Below are positions 34,690 through 45,215 of a stretch of DNA of 64,000 bases, one piece after another. Origin of the DNA: Chinchilla lanigera. Lineage: Eukaryota > Chordata > Mammalia > Rodentia > Chinchillidae. Both the position numbers and the translations under genes were made by a program. Positions within the stretch are counted from its first letter, which is position 1; every line of letters starts with the position of its first letter. The stretch spans positions 6,214,345 to 6,278,344 of the forward strand of contig NW_004955501.1 of the NCBI RefSeq assembly GCF_000276665.1. Direction: 5' to 3'. The notes under the pieces were generated by a model. The model had not been told where the DNA came from, made no database searches, and saw nothing but the letters and a program-made list of their open reading frames with translations.

Positions 34690-35397
34690 TGACATGATTG
34701 TGTGAAGTTGCCGCACAGGTTCTGTTTGCTTATTTTCCATTTCTCTATTTTCTTGTTGGCGACCAAGATAAACAGCAGGCTTGGAACAGCCTGTGGACCA
34801 ATCCAAGCAGTATCAGAAGACGCTCGAATCTGAAGCCACTGTCCATAGTTGAGAGCAGGGAAATCGGTGCATGGAGGGGGAGGGAGCCCAGCCGCTGCCT
34901 GTGCGTGGACAGCCGGGAGGAATAAGGTTCCCCGCCTGCAGTACATCCGGGTCTTGTGACTATTTGGGGAGACCCCAGGACACCCCAGGGACTGGCTGTG
35001 GTGGTGCCTTTCCCGTCAGCCAAATCATTTAGGAAAAACCAGGAAGAGAACTGTTTGCGTCTGTGTGCGTCTCCCCTGTACGCCTTCTCTCCCTGCCTGC
35101 GGGGCTTGTGGTAATGCAGATACTGACTTTAAATTATCCCCTTGAGTGCGGCGCCAGCTACCTTCTCCCACGCTATATTTTGCAACGAGCCTTGTTATTT
35201 CCTATGTGTAATTTTCTGCTCCATGCCTGAGAACGCTAGCTGGAACCCCCAGCAGGAGCCCACACAGGAGCGGAGATTCAGTGGAAGTGACTGAATCCCT
35301 TGAGCTGTTTCTGACTTTGTAAGAAACGCATTCATTCGTTGTGTTCCCTTGCTCTTGTTTGAGGTCAGGTGGAGTCAAGGTTGGGTGTGCTCCTCAG
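34690..35397. promoter_or_regulatory. CpG-enriched, repeat-free block (candidate promoter/5' exon)
   Basis: This stretch has no recognisable repeat and clearly more CpG dinucleotides than its surroundings (clusters near 34820-34930 and 35040-35170). The flanking DNA is dense in SINEs. It lies on the far side of ACP3, where the divergently transcribed CPNE4 is found in human, so it could be a distal CPNE4 promoter or untranslated exon. I see no coding exon in it, and it is cut at 35398 by an assembly gap. The assignment is inference. Confidence 0.3.
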
Positions 35398-35682
35398 NNN
35401 NNNNNNNNNNNNNNNNNNNNNNNNNNNNNNNNNNNNNNNNNNNNNNNNNNNNNNNNNNNNNNNNNNNNNNNNNNNNNNNNNNNNNNNNNNNNNNNNNNNN
35501 NNNNNNNNNNNNNNNNNNNNNNNNNNNNNNNNNNNNNNNNNNNNNNNNNNNNNNNNNNNNNNNNNNNNNNNNNNNNNNNNNNNNNNNNNNNNNNNNNNNN
35601 NNNNNNNNNNNNNNNNNNNNNNNNNNNNNNNNNNNNNNNNNNNNNNNNNNNNNNNNNNNNNNNNNNNNNNNNNNNNNNNNNN
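35398..35682. other. Assembly gap (285 N)
   Basis: Unsequenced bases ending exactly at the poly-T tail of the next SINE. Confidence 1.
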
Positions 35683-35831
35683 TTTTTTTTTTTGAGACAG
35701 GGTCTTGCTGTGTAGTTCAGCGGTCCCTAAACTAACTATATAAGCCCAGGCTGGCCTCGAACTTGCGGGCAATCCTCCTGCCTCAGGTTCCCGAGTGCTG
35801 GAATTACAGGCATGTGCCACCATGCCAGCTT
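35683..35831 (-). mobile_element. B1-type SINE at gap edge
   Basis: Poly-T then GAGACAGGGTCTTGCTGTGT and the rest of a reverse-complement B1 ending 'ttacaggcatgtgccaccat'. Its tail disappears into the gap. Confidence 0.87.
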
Positions 35832-35914
35832 CTTTCTCTTCTTGGTATGCTAGGATTTTTTCAGTTTTAAAAATTATGAATATTATTGATATTCACCTAA
35901 ATTTCTTTTAGAGC

Positions 35915-36062
35915 CTTTTTTTTTCCTTTGTGGGAGGGAAACCCAGGGTCTCACTGCGCTAAGATACACCCTTACCCATTTTTAAATTTTCGGTTTGAGA
36001 CAAGGTTTTGCTACATTGCCCAAGCTGGGGTCTTGCGATCTTTTTGCCTAGCCTTCTGACGC
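35915..36062 (-). mobile_element. B1-dID composite SINE, degenerate
   Basis: 'gggaaacccagggtctcac' (ID half, reversed) then 'tgagacaaggttttgctaca' and 'cttgcgatctttttgcc' (B1 half, reversed). Much decayed. Confidence 0.6.
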
Positions 36063-36367
36063 TCTTTTTTTTTTTATCTAAAATGATCACATAGGCTTAT
36101 GAAGGTGAAGAATTACATTACATTTTTTTTTAATAATGTTTGGTCATCCTTGTATTTCTGGGAAAAATCCATTTTGTTTTTGGTATATTTTATATACATT
36201 GCTAGACTTGCTTTGCTAATTTTTCTTAGCATTTTTCCTTCTATAGTAATGAGTGAGATTGTTCTGTGATTTTTTTTTTTTGTATTCATACCTTATCATA
36301 TTAGACATCAAAATTATGGTAAACTCTTTAAACAATTCTCTTTGCCTGAAAGAGTTCAGATGAAGTT

Positions 36368-36413
36368 AGAATTATTTATTTTGTGAATGTGTGATACAGC
36401 TTGCTGGTAAACC
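36368..36413. repeat. 46-bp inverted duplication, copy 1
   Basis: Matches the reverse complement of 36764-36809 with a single mismatch over 46 bp. Flanked on the right by sense L1 sequence. Confidence 0.95.
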
Positions 36414-36414
36414 T

Positions 36415-36640
36415 TTCAACATGGATAAACTACGAAAATATTATATTAAGTGAAAAGCCATTTTAGAAAAAGGTCATATTGTGTGATTCTATTTATATGA
36501 AATATCCAAAGTTGACAAATGCATAAAAATCAAAATTAGACCAGTATCTTCTCAGGGATAGGAGGAAGGAGGAATGGAGAGTGACAGCTAAAGAATCACG
36601 AATCGGTGATTAAATAATAAAGGACTTTGTGAACTGATGG
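36415..36640 (+). mobile_element. L1 3' fragment (sense)
   Basis: 'tcaacatggataaactacg', 'ttatattaagtgaaaagcc' and 'gtgtgattctatttatatga' follow the 3' UTR of old L1 elements. Confidence 0.7.
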
Positions 36641-36763
36641 TTAAAACTGTTGGCAGCTTGCCACTGGCCACTGTGGGGTAGCTGTATTATACAGTGAACA
36701 CTCCAATGTTTAGGGAATTTGAGTAGTTAAGTTAAAAGCCTACCAACAAAGAAAACCTTCAAG

Positions 36764-36809
36764 GGTTTACCAGCAAGCTGTATCACACATTCACGAAATA
36801 AATAATTCT
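36764..36809. repeat. 46-bp inverted duplication, copy 2
   Basis: Reverse-complement partner of 36368-36413. Followed directly by antisense L1-like sequence. Confidence 0.95.
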
Positions 36810-36900
36810 ATGTCCTTGATGGACATTGGGGTTTTCTCTACTTTCTGACTATTTGCTGTGAATATTTGTACCCATGGTTTTGTGTGGTCCTCCACCTTCA
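36810..36900 (-). mobile_element. L1 fragment (antisense)
   Basis: 'ttgatggacattggggtttt' followed by 'tgactatttgctgtgaatat' resembles antisense L1 ORF2 3' sequence. It faces the sense fragment 200 bp to the left. Confidence 0.5.
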
Positions 36901-36949
36901 GCTCTCCTGGATATACTCCCAGCAACAAGCTGCTCCCTGTGGCAGGAAT

Positions 36950-37200
36950 GCTGATCTACATTCTCTTCTCTTTTATGAGTCCTGCTAATCTTTCAAATCT
37001 CAGCTTGTCACCTTCTCAAGGAAGGCTCTCACACTCCAGTCAAGGCCACACTCCTGCTTCTGCGGATGATTTAGCATTTTAATTGTGCCTTTGCAGTTAT
37101 TTTCACGTTCTTTTCCTATTGTAACTTTACATTTTTGAGTCATGATTCTATTTGCTGTCTGTGTCCCTCACTATATCACTCCATGATGTGTGTGTGGGGG
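36950..37200 (+). mobile_element. L2 LINE 3' fragment
   Basis: 'ctttcaaatctcagcttgtc', 'aaggaaggctctcacac' and 'ctgtctgtgtccctcac' follow L2 3' order. Confidence 0.5.
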
Positions 37201-37294
37201 TGACTGTTGTTGCTCATGCCCCAGGAGTCCTAGAAGTTAGGACGTTCTCAAAAGGAATCTGATAAATGGATAGAGTGAAAACTGTAAACAGAGC

Positions 37295-37570
37295 ACATTA
37301 GTTAACTAGGAGTGTAGAAACAACGTACTGCAAGCTGGGTGGCTGACACAGCAGGAAGTTATCACCACACAGCTCTGGAAGCTGGAAATCCAGGACCAAT
37401 GCATGAGCGGGTTGGTTCCTCCTGAGGGCCATGAGGTAGGCTCAGCTCTAGTTCTCTCTCATTGACTTCTGGGTGGCCGTCTTCCTTATGTTGCTTCATA
37501 CTGTCTTCTGTGTCTGCCACTGTATCCCATCTTCCCCTTTGTATAAGGACAGTAGTCATCCTAAATGTCA
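37295..37570 (-). mobile_element. MLT1-type LTR fragment
   Basis: 'caagctgggtggctgac', 'cagctctggaagctggaaatc', 'tgtataaggacagtagtcatc' (in pieces) follow reverse-complement MLT1-like LTRs. Confidence 0.6.
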
Positions 37571-37769
37571 GCTGATGTGAAAGGCTGCTGTTGTGTGTGT
37601 TTTAAAGGACCAAGAACATGAGAGGCATTGGCTGGCAGGCAGTAGATCCAGGCAGTAGATGAAAAAATACAGATTTTTTCATGGAGAAGATGTTTGCTCT
37701 TTTCTATATTTACATGTTTATCTTCTGATTTGTAGAATAATGTAACAATTTGAACATATGTGATTTATT

Positions 37770-37890
37770 TAGGTTTTTTGAGACAGAGTCTCACTTTGTA
37801 GGTCAGGCTGACCTTGAACTCATGGTAATCCTCCTGCCTCAGTATCCCGAGTGCTGGGATTACAGGCATGCACCACCACACCTAGTTGGA
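37770..37890 (-). mobile_element. B1-type SINE (short form)
   Basis: 'tttgagacagagtctcac', 'ctcatggtaatcctcctgcc' and GGGATTACAGGCATGCACCA. It lacks the quasi-duplication. Confidence 0.87.
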
Positions 37891-38039
37891 AACTGTAGGA
37901 TTAAAATAATGAAACAGAGGTCTGGGGGAAGTTCTTTTACTTTCTTAAATCCTCACATAAAGGGTTTCACGGTGAAATGCATTTAGGAAGTGCTTCAGAA
38001 CATCTTTATGTGTGTTGGTTATTACAAAGCACAGTGATT

Positions 38040-38230
38040 CATTTTTTTCCATAGTGAGGATTGATCCAGGGCTTTAATACTGAGCTACACTCGCAGTCCC
38101 TTTTACAATATTTTTTGTTTTGAGAAAGGGTTTTGCTAAGATGCCAAGGTTGGGCTCAGACTTGTGATCTACCCCCCCTCAGCCCCTCAGAGTGCTGAGA
38201 TTACAAGTATATGCCACCATGCTTGGCTAG
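38040..38230 (-). mobile_element. B1-dID composite SINE, degenerate
   Basis: ID half reversed ('gaggattgatccagggcttt') then B1 half reversed ('gagattacaagtatatgccacc'). Confidence 0.72.
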
Positions 38231-39469
38231 GGCACAGTGATATATTAAAGGCTCTGAGAAAACTTGCAGTAACTTCTTAAATTCTACCTAATACAGTATT
38301 TCTTGAATTTATTTTTACCAGAGTCCCTTTTTGCATAAACTTATAGATCTACTGTATCATTTGCAATTTATTTTACTTATAATTTGTTAACTTAGAATAT
38401 CATTGGTCAGTTAGGTTTGGGAAATGCTGGGAACTCTACTGTGGCTGAGAAATAATTGACCTCCTGGTGACAATCTTTCTGTCTTCCAGCCCTTATAACA
38501 GGGTTAAGCAGCTCACTCTTATTTCTCTCTTCCCATTTACATCTTATATTTCCTGTCACAGGTTTTGTGTGAATGGCAAAGGTCTGGCTGTGACTACTCT
38601 AATGAAAGAGGAGAGTGTGGCTGTATTTATTGGTGTATGTTTGTTTATAGGAAGCTTTACACAAAATTTGTAAAAACCTCTCTTGCGTTCCTCTGCCCTT
38701 GGAAATACTACAAGCCAAGATCTTTTCAGAGTCTCCAAAAGCGTTGGCGATGATTTGAGCAGTAGTCATGCATCTGTTGAAAGCTTTTTACTATTAAGGT
38801 CCCAATTTTAGGAGCATCCATATTATAAAATATCACTCCTGATTGGGAGGTTGATTTTTAAATGACAGAGGAGAGAACAGATCAGACTGGTATTGATTTC
38901 CTCACTGCTCACCCCACCAAATTTTGTGGGAACCATACCAGACTTATTGTAAGGCGTCTTCTCCTTCCCACTTTCCTCCCACTTGAGAGGGAAGAAGGAA
39001 ATTGCTTGGGAACCCCCAGTCTCTCAGGTGTGGCTTCCTGGAGGTGAGTAGAGCGACACGTAGGTGAGTATTAGGAGGAGCCAGTGAGTCACCCCATCAC
39101 TGTCTGTGACAGAGCAGCAATCCTCAGTTTCTTCAGGCATCACCTGGAAATGCCTGCTTGAAAGTCCCTGTAGGACAACACAATTCTCCCACCTTCGGCC
39201 AAGGCACCTTTTTTCCTTTTGTTTTATGTCTGGAAGTACAATTCTGACTAGACAGTCCTGGAGAGGGTTAGGCCTAGTCTGAAGTGCCCTAAGGGAGCCA
39301 TGGGGCCCCCCGGCCAGCTGAACAGTTCAGAGAAGCTCTGAAGGAAGTTCCTTGTCAAGACCAAAAATTCTCTTAGCAAAGTTTCTCCAGAGTCCTTTTG
39401 GCAGCCATGATTCCGGCTGGAGTCCTTTAGCCTAGAAATGTAACAAGCACATTGCTACATGCTTTCTGT

Positions 39470-39600
39470 GCATTTTATCTTTTAATCTGCAAAATACCCA
39501 AAGACGTGGGTTCTATAATTATTTTATAGTGTTGAAACTGAAAACTTAGCTTTTGGAAAGCTAAAGTCGCAAGTTCAAGGTCTCACACTCTGAGGGTTCT
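39470..39600 (-). mobile_element. MIR, antisense
   Basis: 'attattttatagtgttgaaac' and 'cgcaagttcaaggtctcacac' in the order of reverse-complement MIR. Confidence 0.5.
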
Positions 39601-39724
39601 CTCCCAGATCTGACTGACACTGGAAATCCTGCTCTAACCCACAGCGCCAAGATGCCCAGGTTTATGGGTGTGCACAGCATTTTCTGATCAGAAATGCACT
39701 TTCAAATATATTTCCCTTCATCTC

Positions 39725-39860
39725 TTCTCTAGTTGTGCTAGTTAGATCGAGTGAGGACGATTATTCCCCTAGAGCAGAATAGGAAACTGAGGCACAGAGT
39801 GTCTGGGTGACTTGCCCAAGGTCCTGCAGTGTGAGTGCTGACACCAAGGCTTCATCTTCT
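39725..39860 (-). mobile_element. MIR, antisense
   Basis: 'ggaaactgaggcacagag' then 'gacttgcccaaggtcctgc' is the clear reverse-complement MIR signature. Confidence 0.75.
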
Positions 39861-39891
39861 TCAAGCTCAGTTTCTTCCCACCTAATGCTGC

Positions 39892-39969
39892 TCTTTTCAG
39901 CCTGATGTGTAGTCAGGATTTGCTTTCCAGCACTTGCATCTTTTCAGCCTGATGTGTAGTCAGGATTTG
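39892..39969. repeat. Tandem duplication, 47-bp period
   Basis: A 31-bp segment beginning TCTTTTCAGCCTGATGTG occurs exactly at 39892-39922 and 39939-39969. Confidence 0.95.
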
Positions 39970-40189
39970 AAGAGGGTATGCATTTGAGTCAGAACCCAGT
40001 TAATTTAAGGGAGTACCTTGTAAAGCCCTTGGGATGAAAAATTATTACTGTTTTTAAGCATAAAATTTATCAAGAAATTCCCTGTAAACAAAACCCATAA
40101 CTTTAGTGTAAAATACAGTTGTTCCACTGACTTGTTTCTTAAATGTTTATAAATGACCTGATATAATGTCTCAGATTTGATTCAAAATA

Positions 40190-41920
40190 ATGCACTGGAC
40201 TTGTGCTCTTGGATTGGAAGAACTGACATTGTTAAAATGTCCATACCACCGAGAGCAATCTACAGATTCAACAGAATCCCTATCAGAATTTCAGTGTAAT
40301 TCTTGACAGAAACAGAGCAAAGAGTCTTAAAAAATTTGTTTTGAACCATAAGATCCTAACTAGCCAGAGTAATGTTAAGCAGAAAATAAAAAGCTAGATA
40401 GAGGTATTTGATTAAAAAGCTAGATAGAGGTATTAGACTATTTGATTTCAAAATATACTGCAACACAATAATGACCCAAACAGCATGGTACTGACATATA
40501 GATATACAGACAAATGGAACAGAGAAGAATCCAGAAAAAGCCTGATATCCACACATAAAAGAAAAGACCTTACTCCTTTCTCTACTAGTTATAAGAAGCA
40601 GCTCAAAATGGATTAAAGACTTAAATGTAAGGCTTTGCAAAACTACTAGGGGAACACACAGGGCAGCTGCTATGTGACATTTGTCTGGGCAATGAGTTTT
40701 TAGACAAGACCACGAAAACAGGAGCAACAAAAGCAAACATAAACAGGATTACATCAGGCCAAGGAGATTCCACACGGAGAATACTCAGCCAAGTGAAGGG
40801 ACAACCTAATGGATGGGACAAAATGTTTGCAGATTATATATCTGATAAGGGATTAACACCTGCTGTCTGGAAGTCACCAAACAACTCCGTAGCAAAAATC
40901 AAATAACTCAATTAAAAAGTGGGCAGGGCTCAGTGGTAAAGTGCTTGCCTAGCACAAGTGAGGGCCTGGTTTTCAAAAAAAAAAAGTAAAAGACTTGAGG
41001 AGACGTTTTCTAAAGATAATAAATGGCCAACAGCCATTTTACATTTTACTCATAAAAATGCTCACCATGACTGTCCATCAGGAAAATGCAAATGAAGGCT
41101 ACACTGAAGTGCCACCCACTCCAGTAAGATCGGCTCTACCAAAGAGACCACGGACAGCAAGAGCTGGGGCAATGCAGAGAAAGGGAAACTGCACACTGTC
41201 GTTGAGGATGTGAGTTAATACAGCCACTGTGGAAAGTCTTCGGAGGGGCCTTCAAATACTGTAAGTAGAGCTGTCATGTGACCAGGTCTCCCACTACTGG
41301 GTATGTGTATGATGGGAGTGAAGTTACCTCTGTCCTCCTACTGCAGTTCCATTCACAATAGCCAGGGCATGAAATCATCCTCAATATCCATCAACAGATG
41401 AATGGATAGAGAAAGTGCAAGATATGTATACATATTATTAATACAATACAGCCATAAAAAGAATGAAGTCCTGTTATTTGTGACAACTTAGATGAGCCTG
41501 AAAAGCATTAGGATAAATGAAATAAGCTAGGCACAGAAGACAAATGCCACATGCTCTCACCCATGTGAAATCTAAGCAGTTAGTCTCACAGAAGTTAAGA
41601 GTGTGCAGTGGTCACCGGAGACTGGGAGGATGGGGGATGGGAGAGGTTGGCAATGGCTGGATGTTAAGCAGGCAGAATAAGTTCTGGTCTCTGCTGCGTG
41701 ACTGGCTGATGACTGCTGAAAACAGTGTCTTGAATGTTTCAAATAGCTAGGAGAGAACATTTGGAATCCTCTCCAAACAAGAAGGTGGAAAATTGACACG
41801 GTGGTGGGTATAATAACTGCTTTGATTTCATCCTTGCACATGTGGACATGTATCAAAACATCCGGTTGTGTCCCATAGACATATATTGATCTTATGCCAA
41901 TAAACTATGATAGATACAGT
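40190..41920 (+). mobile_element. L1 LINE, 5'-truncated, 3' half
   Basis: About 1.7 kb of sense L1: ORF2 3' landmarks ('cagcatggtactgacatat', 'atggattaaagacttaaatg', 'gaatggatagagaaag') then 3' UTR ('gacaaatgccacatgctctc', ending near 'ttatgccaataaac'). Frameshifts and stops make it inactive. It carries an ID at 40923-40986 and a 22-bp exact tandem (40387-40408 / 40413-40434). Confidence 0.88.
40923..40986 (+). mobile_element. ID SINE fragment inside L1
   Basis: 'gcagggctcagtggtaaagt', 'gcttgcctagcacaagtgag' and an A-rich tail; 5' end shortened. Confidence 0.8.
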
Positions 41921-42904
41921 TGGGGAGATGGCAGTGTATGTGGGAGTAAGTAAGATTGACCACTTGTTAATAACTGCTGACACCGGGTGGTGGGCACCTG
42001 GGAGTTCATCCTAATATTCTCTCTGGTTTCTATTTGGAAATTCCCATAGTCCAGAGGGTTTTTTAATTTTTTTTTTTTTTTTTTTAAAGAAACACAGTTT
42101 CTCATAGCCAGTGAGTGACATCTATGGGTCAGTCACTGGAACTGCCCTGTAAGAGACAACAATTGCAAACCACTAAGAAGCAATTGCTACAAAGCCCCTG
42201 CAAGAGCACCTTAGATGTAAGATTCTCCACTATTCAGTTATTCTGAGGGCCTAAACTTTGGGCAGTTGCTGGACCTGTTCCTGCTTTTGGAGGCAGAAGG
42301 CTGAGAATAGAGTGAAATAAGTACTTTCCACAGCTAAGTCATGGGTGCAGAAATTAGTACAAGATTGGTCTCTGGTTGGTACTCACTAAATGCCTGTGAA
42401 TAAAAGAATGAGTGATTCCCTGGTCAATGATGCAATTTATTTCTGAAATGGATCAGCTTAGAAAATGCAAGGGGTCTGTTTTACAAAGTATTAATTCATC
42501 CATACCTATTAGTATAATTTGAAAGCTGGGATCTGTTCATCAGTAGAAACAAAGAGTGTATATAAATGTTTTTTTATTTTTGAAAGACTAGCAAGTCAAC
42601 AGCTTGGAAGATCGTAAAACTCTAATTTCTGATGCTAGAAAATAATTCTTGTGAAATCATCTCTGTATGAAAGTGTTGCTATTTCTTAGATTAGAATCGG
42701 TAAAAATGTGAGTTTTCTAAAGCTCAGAACTTGATTTGGATTTTTATTGTATTATACCCTCATTTATTTGATCTTGTTGTGCCCAAATAGCCAATTTACA
42801 AATTAAGTATCATTTTAACAAGGGACAGGACAATAGTTTAATATCTATTTTCTGCTGTTTTTACTTTTCTTATTTAATCTTCACAAACACTCTGTAATGT
42901 TGGT
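41921..42904. other. Intergenic stretch, no recognised feature
   Basis: Contains a poly-T/A-T run near 42058-42087 and otherwise nothing I can assign. Confidence 0.4.
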
Positions 42905-43077
42905 ATTCATGTTAGTTTTCTAGGACTACCATAACAAACTACTAAAAGCTGGGTGAGTTAACAAACAGAAATTCATATCTTTGCAGTTCTGGAGGGTGCA
43001 AGTCCAAGATTAAGGCATCTTAGGGGTTGGTTTCTTTTTCCTGGTCTTATAAATGACCATTTTTCCGTGTGTCTCCT

Positions 43078-43250
43078 CTTTTTCTTTTCTTTTCTCTTCT
43101 CTTCTTTTCTTTTTTTTCTTTTCTTTTCTTTTCTTTTCTTTTCTTTTCTTTTCTTTTCTTTTCTTTTCTTTTCTTTTCTTTCCTTTCCTTTCCTTTCCTT
43201 TCTTTTTCTTTCTTTCTTCTCTTTCTTCTCTCTCTGTCTCTCTCTCTTTC
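43078..43250. repeat. (TTTTC)n microsatellite
   Basis: About 150 bp of near-perfect TTTTC pentamers shading into TTTCC and TCTC units. It sits exactly where the poly-T tail of the adjoining reverse-complement B1 should be, so it grew from that tail. Confidence 0.97.
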
Positions 43251-43392
43251 TCGAGAAGACAGCGTCTTCTTGAAGTCCTTATGTAGCCACACTCACTAGA
43301 TAGCCCAATCTGGTCTTGGGCATGTGATCCTCCTGCTTCTGCCTCCTAAGTGCTGGGGTTTCAGATGTGTACCACAAGGATGCTGGCTCATG
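43251..43392 (-). mobile_element. B1-type SINE with expanded tail
   Basis: 'tgtgatcctcctgcttctgc' and 'aagtgctggggtttcag' mark a diverged reverse-complement B1. The microsatellite on its left is its former A-tail. Confidence 0.78.
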
Positions 43393-43559
43393 TTTTTGCC
43401 TTATGAAGACATGAATTCAGTGAGATTAGGGACCATCCCAGCAATCTCCTTTAAAAAAATTTCATTCTGAGGAACTGAGGGCAGGATTCCAACATAAGAA
43501 TTTTATTTTGGGGGAGCAGGAGCAATCATTCGGGCCTCAATAGCATTATTAATCATTGT

Positions 43560-43695
43560 TCTAGTTTTTGCCAGTGATGAGGTCAAGATTTGGAGAATTT
43601 CATCATCTGCCCCAAATCTCACAATGTGGAAGTGACAAAGTCTGGATCTGAGTCTGTCACATCTTCTCCCCTGCCCACGCCGTGCTGCTCACCAG
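43560..43695 (-). mobile_element. MIR, antisense
   Basis: 'aatctcacaatgtggaagtg' and 'gtctggatctgagtctgtc' follow the reverse-complement MIR core. Confidence 0.55.
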
Positions 43696-43885
43696 CTCCT
43701 CACTCCAGGACACGCTGGTCCTGGCTCTGGCCTCGTCTCGGCGGAGTGCAGTGTCCTCTGCTCAGCCCCTGCTCTTCGCTGTCTTTGAGGACAACAAATA
43801 TCTTCACTGATGCTCTTATTTTAGTATTAAATAAAAAAATTTTAGCTCACAACTTTTACAAGGTGTGATTAAAATAAGATGAATG

Positions 43886-44355
43886 TTTATATTTTTTAAA
43901 AAATTTATTTTACCAGTAGACAAATTAACATTAATCTCTCTCAGTATACTCCCTCTTGCTTCAAACACACTTACCCTATTTTTCTTGAAGCAGTTCTAGA
44001 AGTCTCCTTTTGTGAGTATCTTTACCATGTATGATCAAAACTACAATTGACGAGGCTGCCGGGCCCCACCCAATGGAAAGGCAGACTTATGAAACATCAC
44101 AGCGTGTCCTCATTCACCCTATTCACTTGACCAGGCAACTTCTGGATTTTCCTTGCTGTCAGAATGACCATGAAAGGTAAACATTTGGAAGCAATTCAGC
44201 ACATCAAGTCAGCCAGGACAGCACAACTAAAGACACGAAAGAGGACTTCCAGAACTGCTTCTGAAAGTGGAAAGAGGAATGGGTTTTAAGCGAGGGGATA
44301 TTCTGAGGGGATTAATGGCAGTGTGTCTTTTACTGTAATTGAAAAAAAACAGCAA
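43886..44355 (+). mobile_element. Mariner-derived fold-back element, copy 1
   Basis: Right of centre the sense strand gives a broken mariner transposase C-terminus (residue order ...MTMKGKHLEAIQ... then TAQLKT...), ending 'ggcagtgtgtcttttactgtaa'. The left arm (43900-44035) is the reverse complement of the last part of the same region. So the transposase C-terminal coding sequence occurs twice, facing outward in opposite directions. The arms are about 110-130 bp. It cannot encode a transposase. Confidence 0.75.
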
Positions 44356-44411
44356 ACATTCACCACATTTATCAATCATGTCCCGTACACTTGGTTTTGT
44401 TTATTTCACTA

Positions 44412-44518
44412 GAATCTTTTTTTTTTTTTTTGGTTTTTCTCTGGTACTGGGAACCGAACTCACGACCTTGCGCTTGTCAGGCAGGCGCTTTTGCCGCTGA
44501 GCTAAATCCCCAGCCCGG
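44412..44518 (-). mobile_element. ID SINE, well preserved, perfect 14-bp target duplication
   Basis: Reverse complement begins GGCTGGGGATTTAGCTCAGC with intact tRNA-like A and B boxes. TGTTTATTTCACTA flanks it exactly at 44398-44411 and 44519-44532. It is among the youngest insertions in the window. Confidence 0.95.
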
Positions 44519-45063
44519 TGTTTATTTCACTAATGACTGAAATATTTTGGCTTCTCATTGCTCCAGAGGGATGCGTGTGGGATGCCCTGAGCAGTGACAT
44601 GCCAAGACACGCGTGTCCTCTTTCCCTGTCTGTCCTGATGGCCTTTCTTCGCTCCCAGGAGCCCTGAGCTTTCTCATCTTCTCTTTGCATCTGGCAGGTG
44701 AACCGCTTACTGGTCCCCTCCACCCTCCCCTTGCTCTCTCCAGTGATCTGTTGATCAGTCCCTCAAGAAAGAGGCCCAGAGTGGCCTTATGTCTCAGGCT
44801 TGAAGGCTCACTCTGAGCAGACCAGCAGTGGGGAATGACCTGATACTTTCAAAGACTCCCAAGTGGTAACTGACACCCTAGGGAAGCCCCAGGTGGGCAG
44901 TGCCCACTACTTACCAGTCTTCTTGGTACATGAAATGTTCTATTACCTGTCAATAAAATTAATAATGTGACTTCCTGTCCTCCATTCTAAATCCCATTAG
45001 AATGAATGAAGAAAGATGAAAATTGAGTATACTAATAATTTATGTTTGTGTTTTTACATACAT

Positions 45064-45215
45064 TTATTTAATATTTATAACAAATTGGGAGATAAGTACT
45101 ATTGTCTTCACTTTAGATAAGGATGCTGAGTCTTAGCTCAACTAGCTTGCCTATGGCTATATGGGTAGGGGAGCTGGCACCTTAACCTGGGTATCCAGAA
45201 TTGCCTCATTTAGAG
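45064..45215 (-). mobile_element. MIR, antisense
   Basis: 'actttagataaggatgctga', 'tagcttgcctatggctatat' follow reverse-complement MIR. Confidence 0.55.

Larger units (their letters stand above)
42905..43470 (-). mobile_element. MLT1-type LTR split by a SINE and its microsatellite
   Basis: Left part 42905-43078 ('gactaccataacaaactac', 'cagttctggagggtgcaag') and right part about 43390-43470 ('gccttatgaagacatgaat') are continuous in a reverse-complement MLT1-like LTR. Confidence 0.65.

Noticed and set aside
35341..35823. Open frames of 108-152 codons across the second gap
   Set aside because: Same cause: Ns read as open sequence, joined to SINE sequence.
36368..36809. Terminal inverted repeats of a DNA transposon
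   Set aside because: The intervening DNA is L1-derived plus unique sequence, with no target duplication outside the 46-bp arms.
43047..43299. Long Lys/Glu/Arg-rich or Phe/Ser/Leu-rich frames
   Set aside because: Translation of the TTTTC microsatellite, not protein coding.
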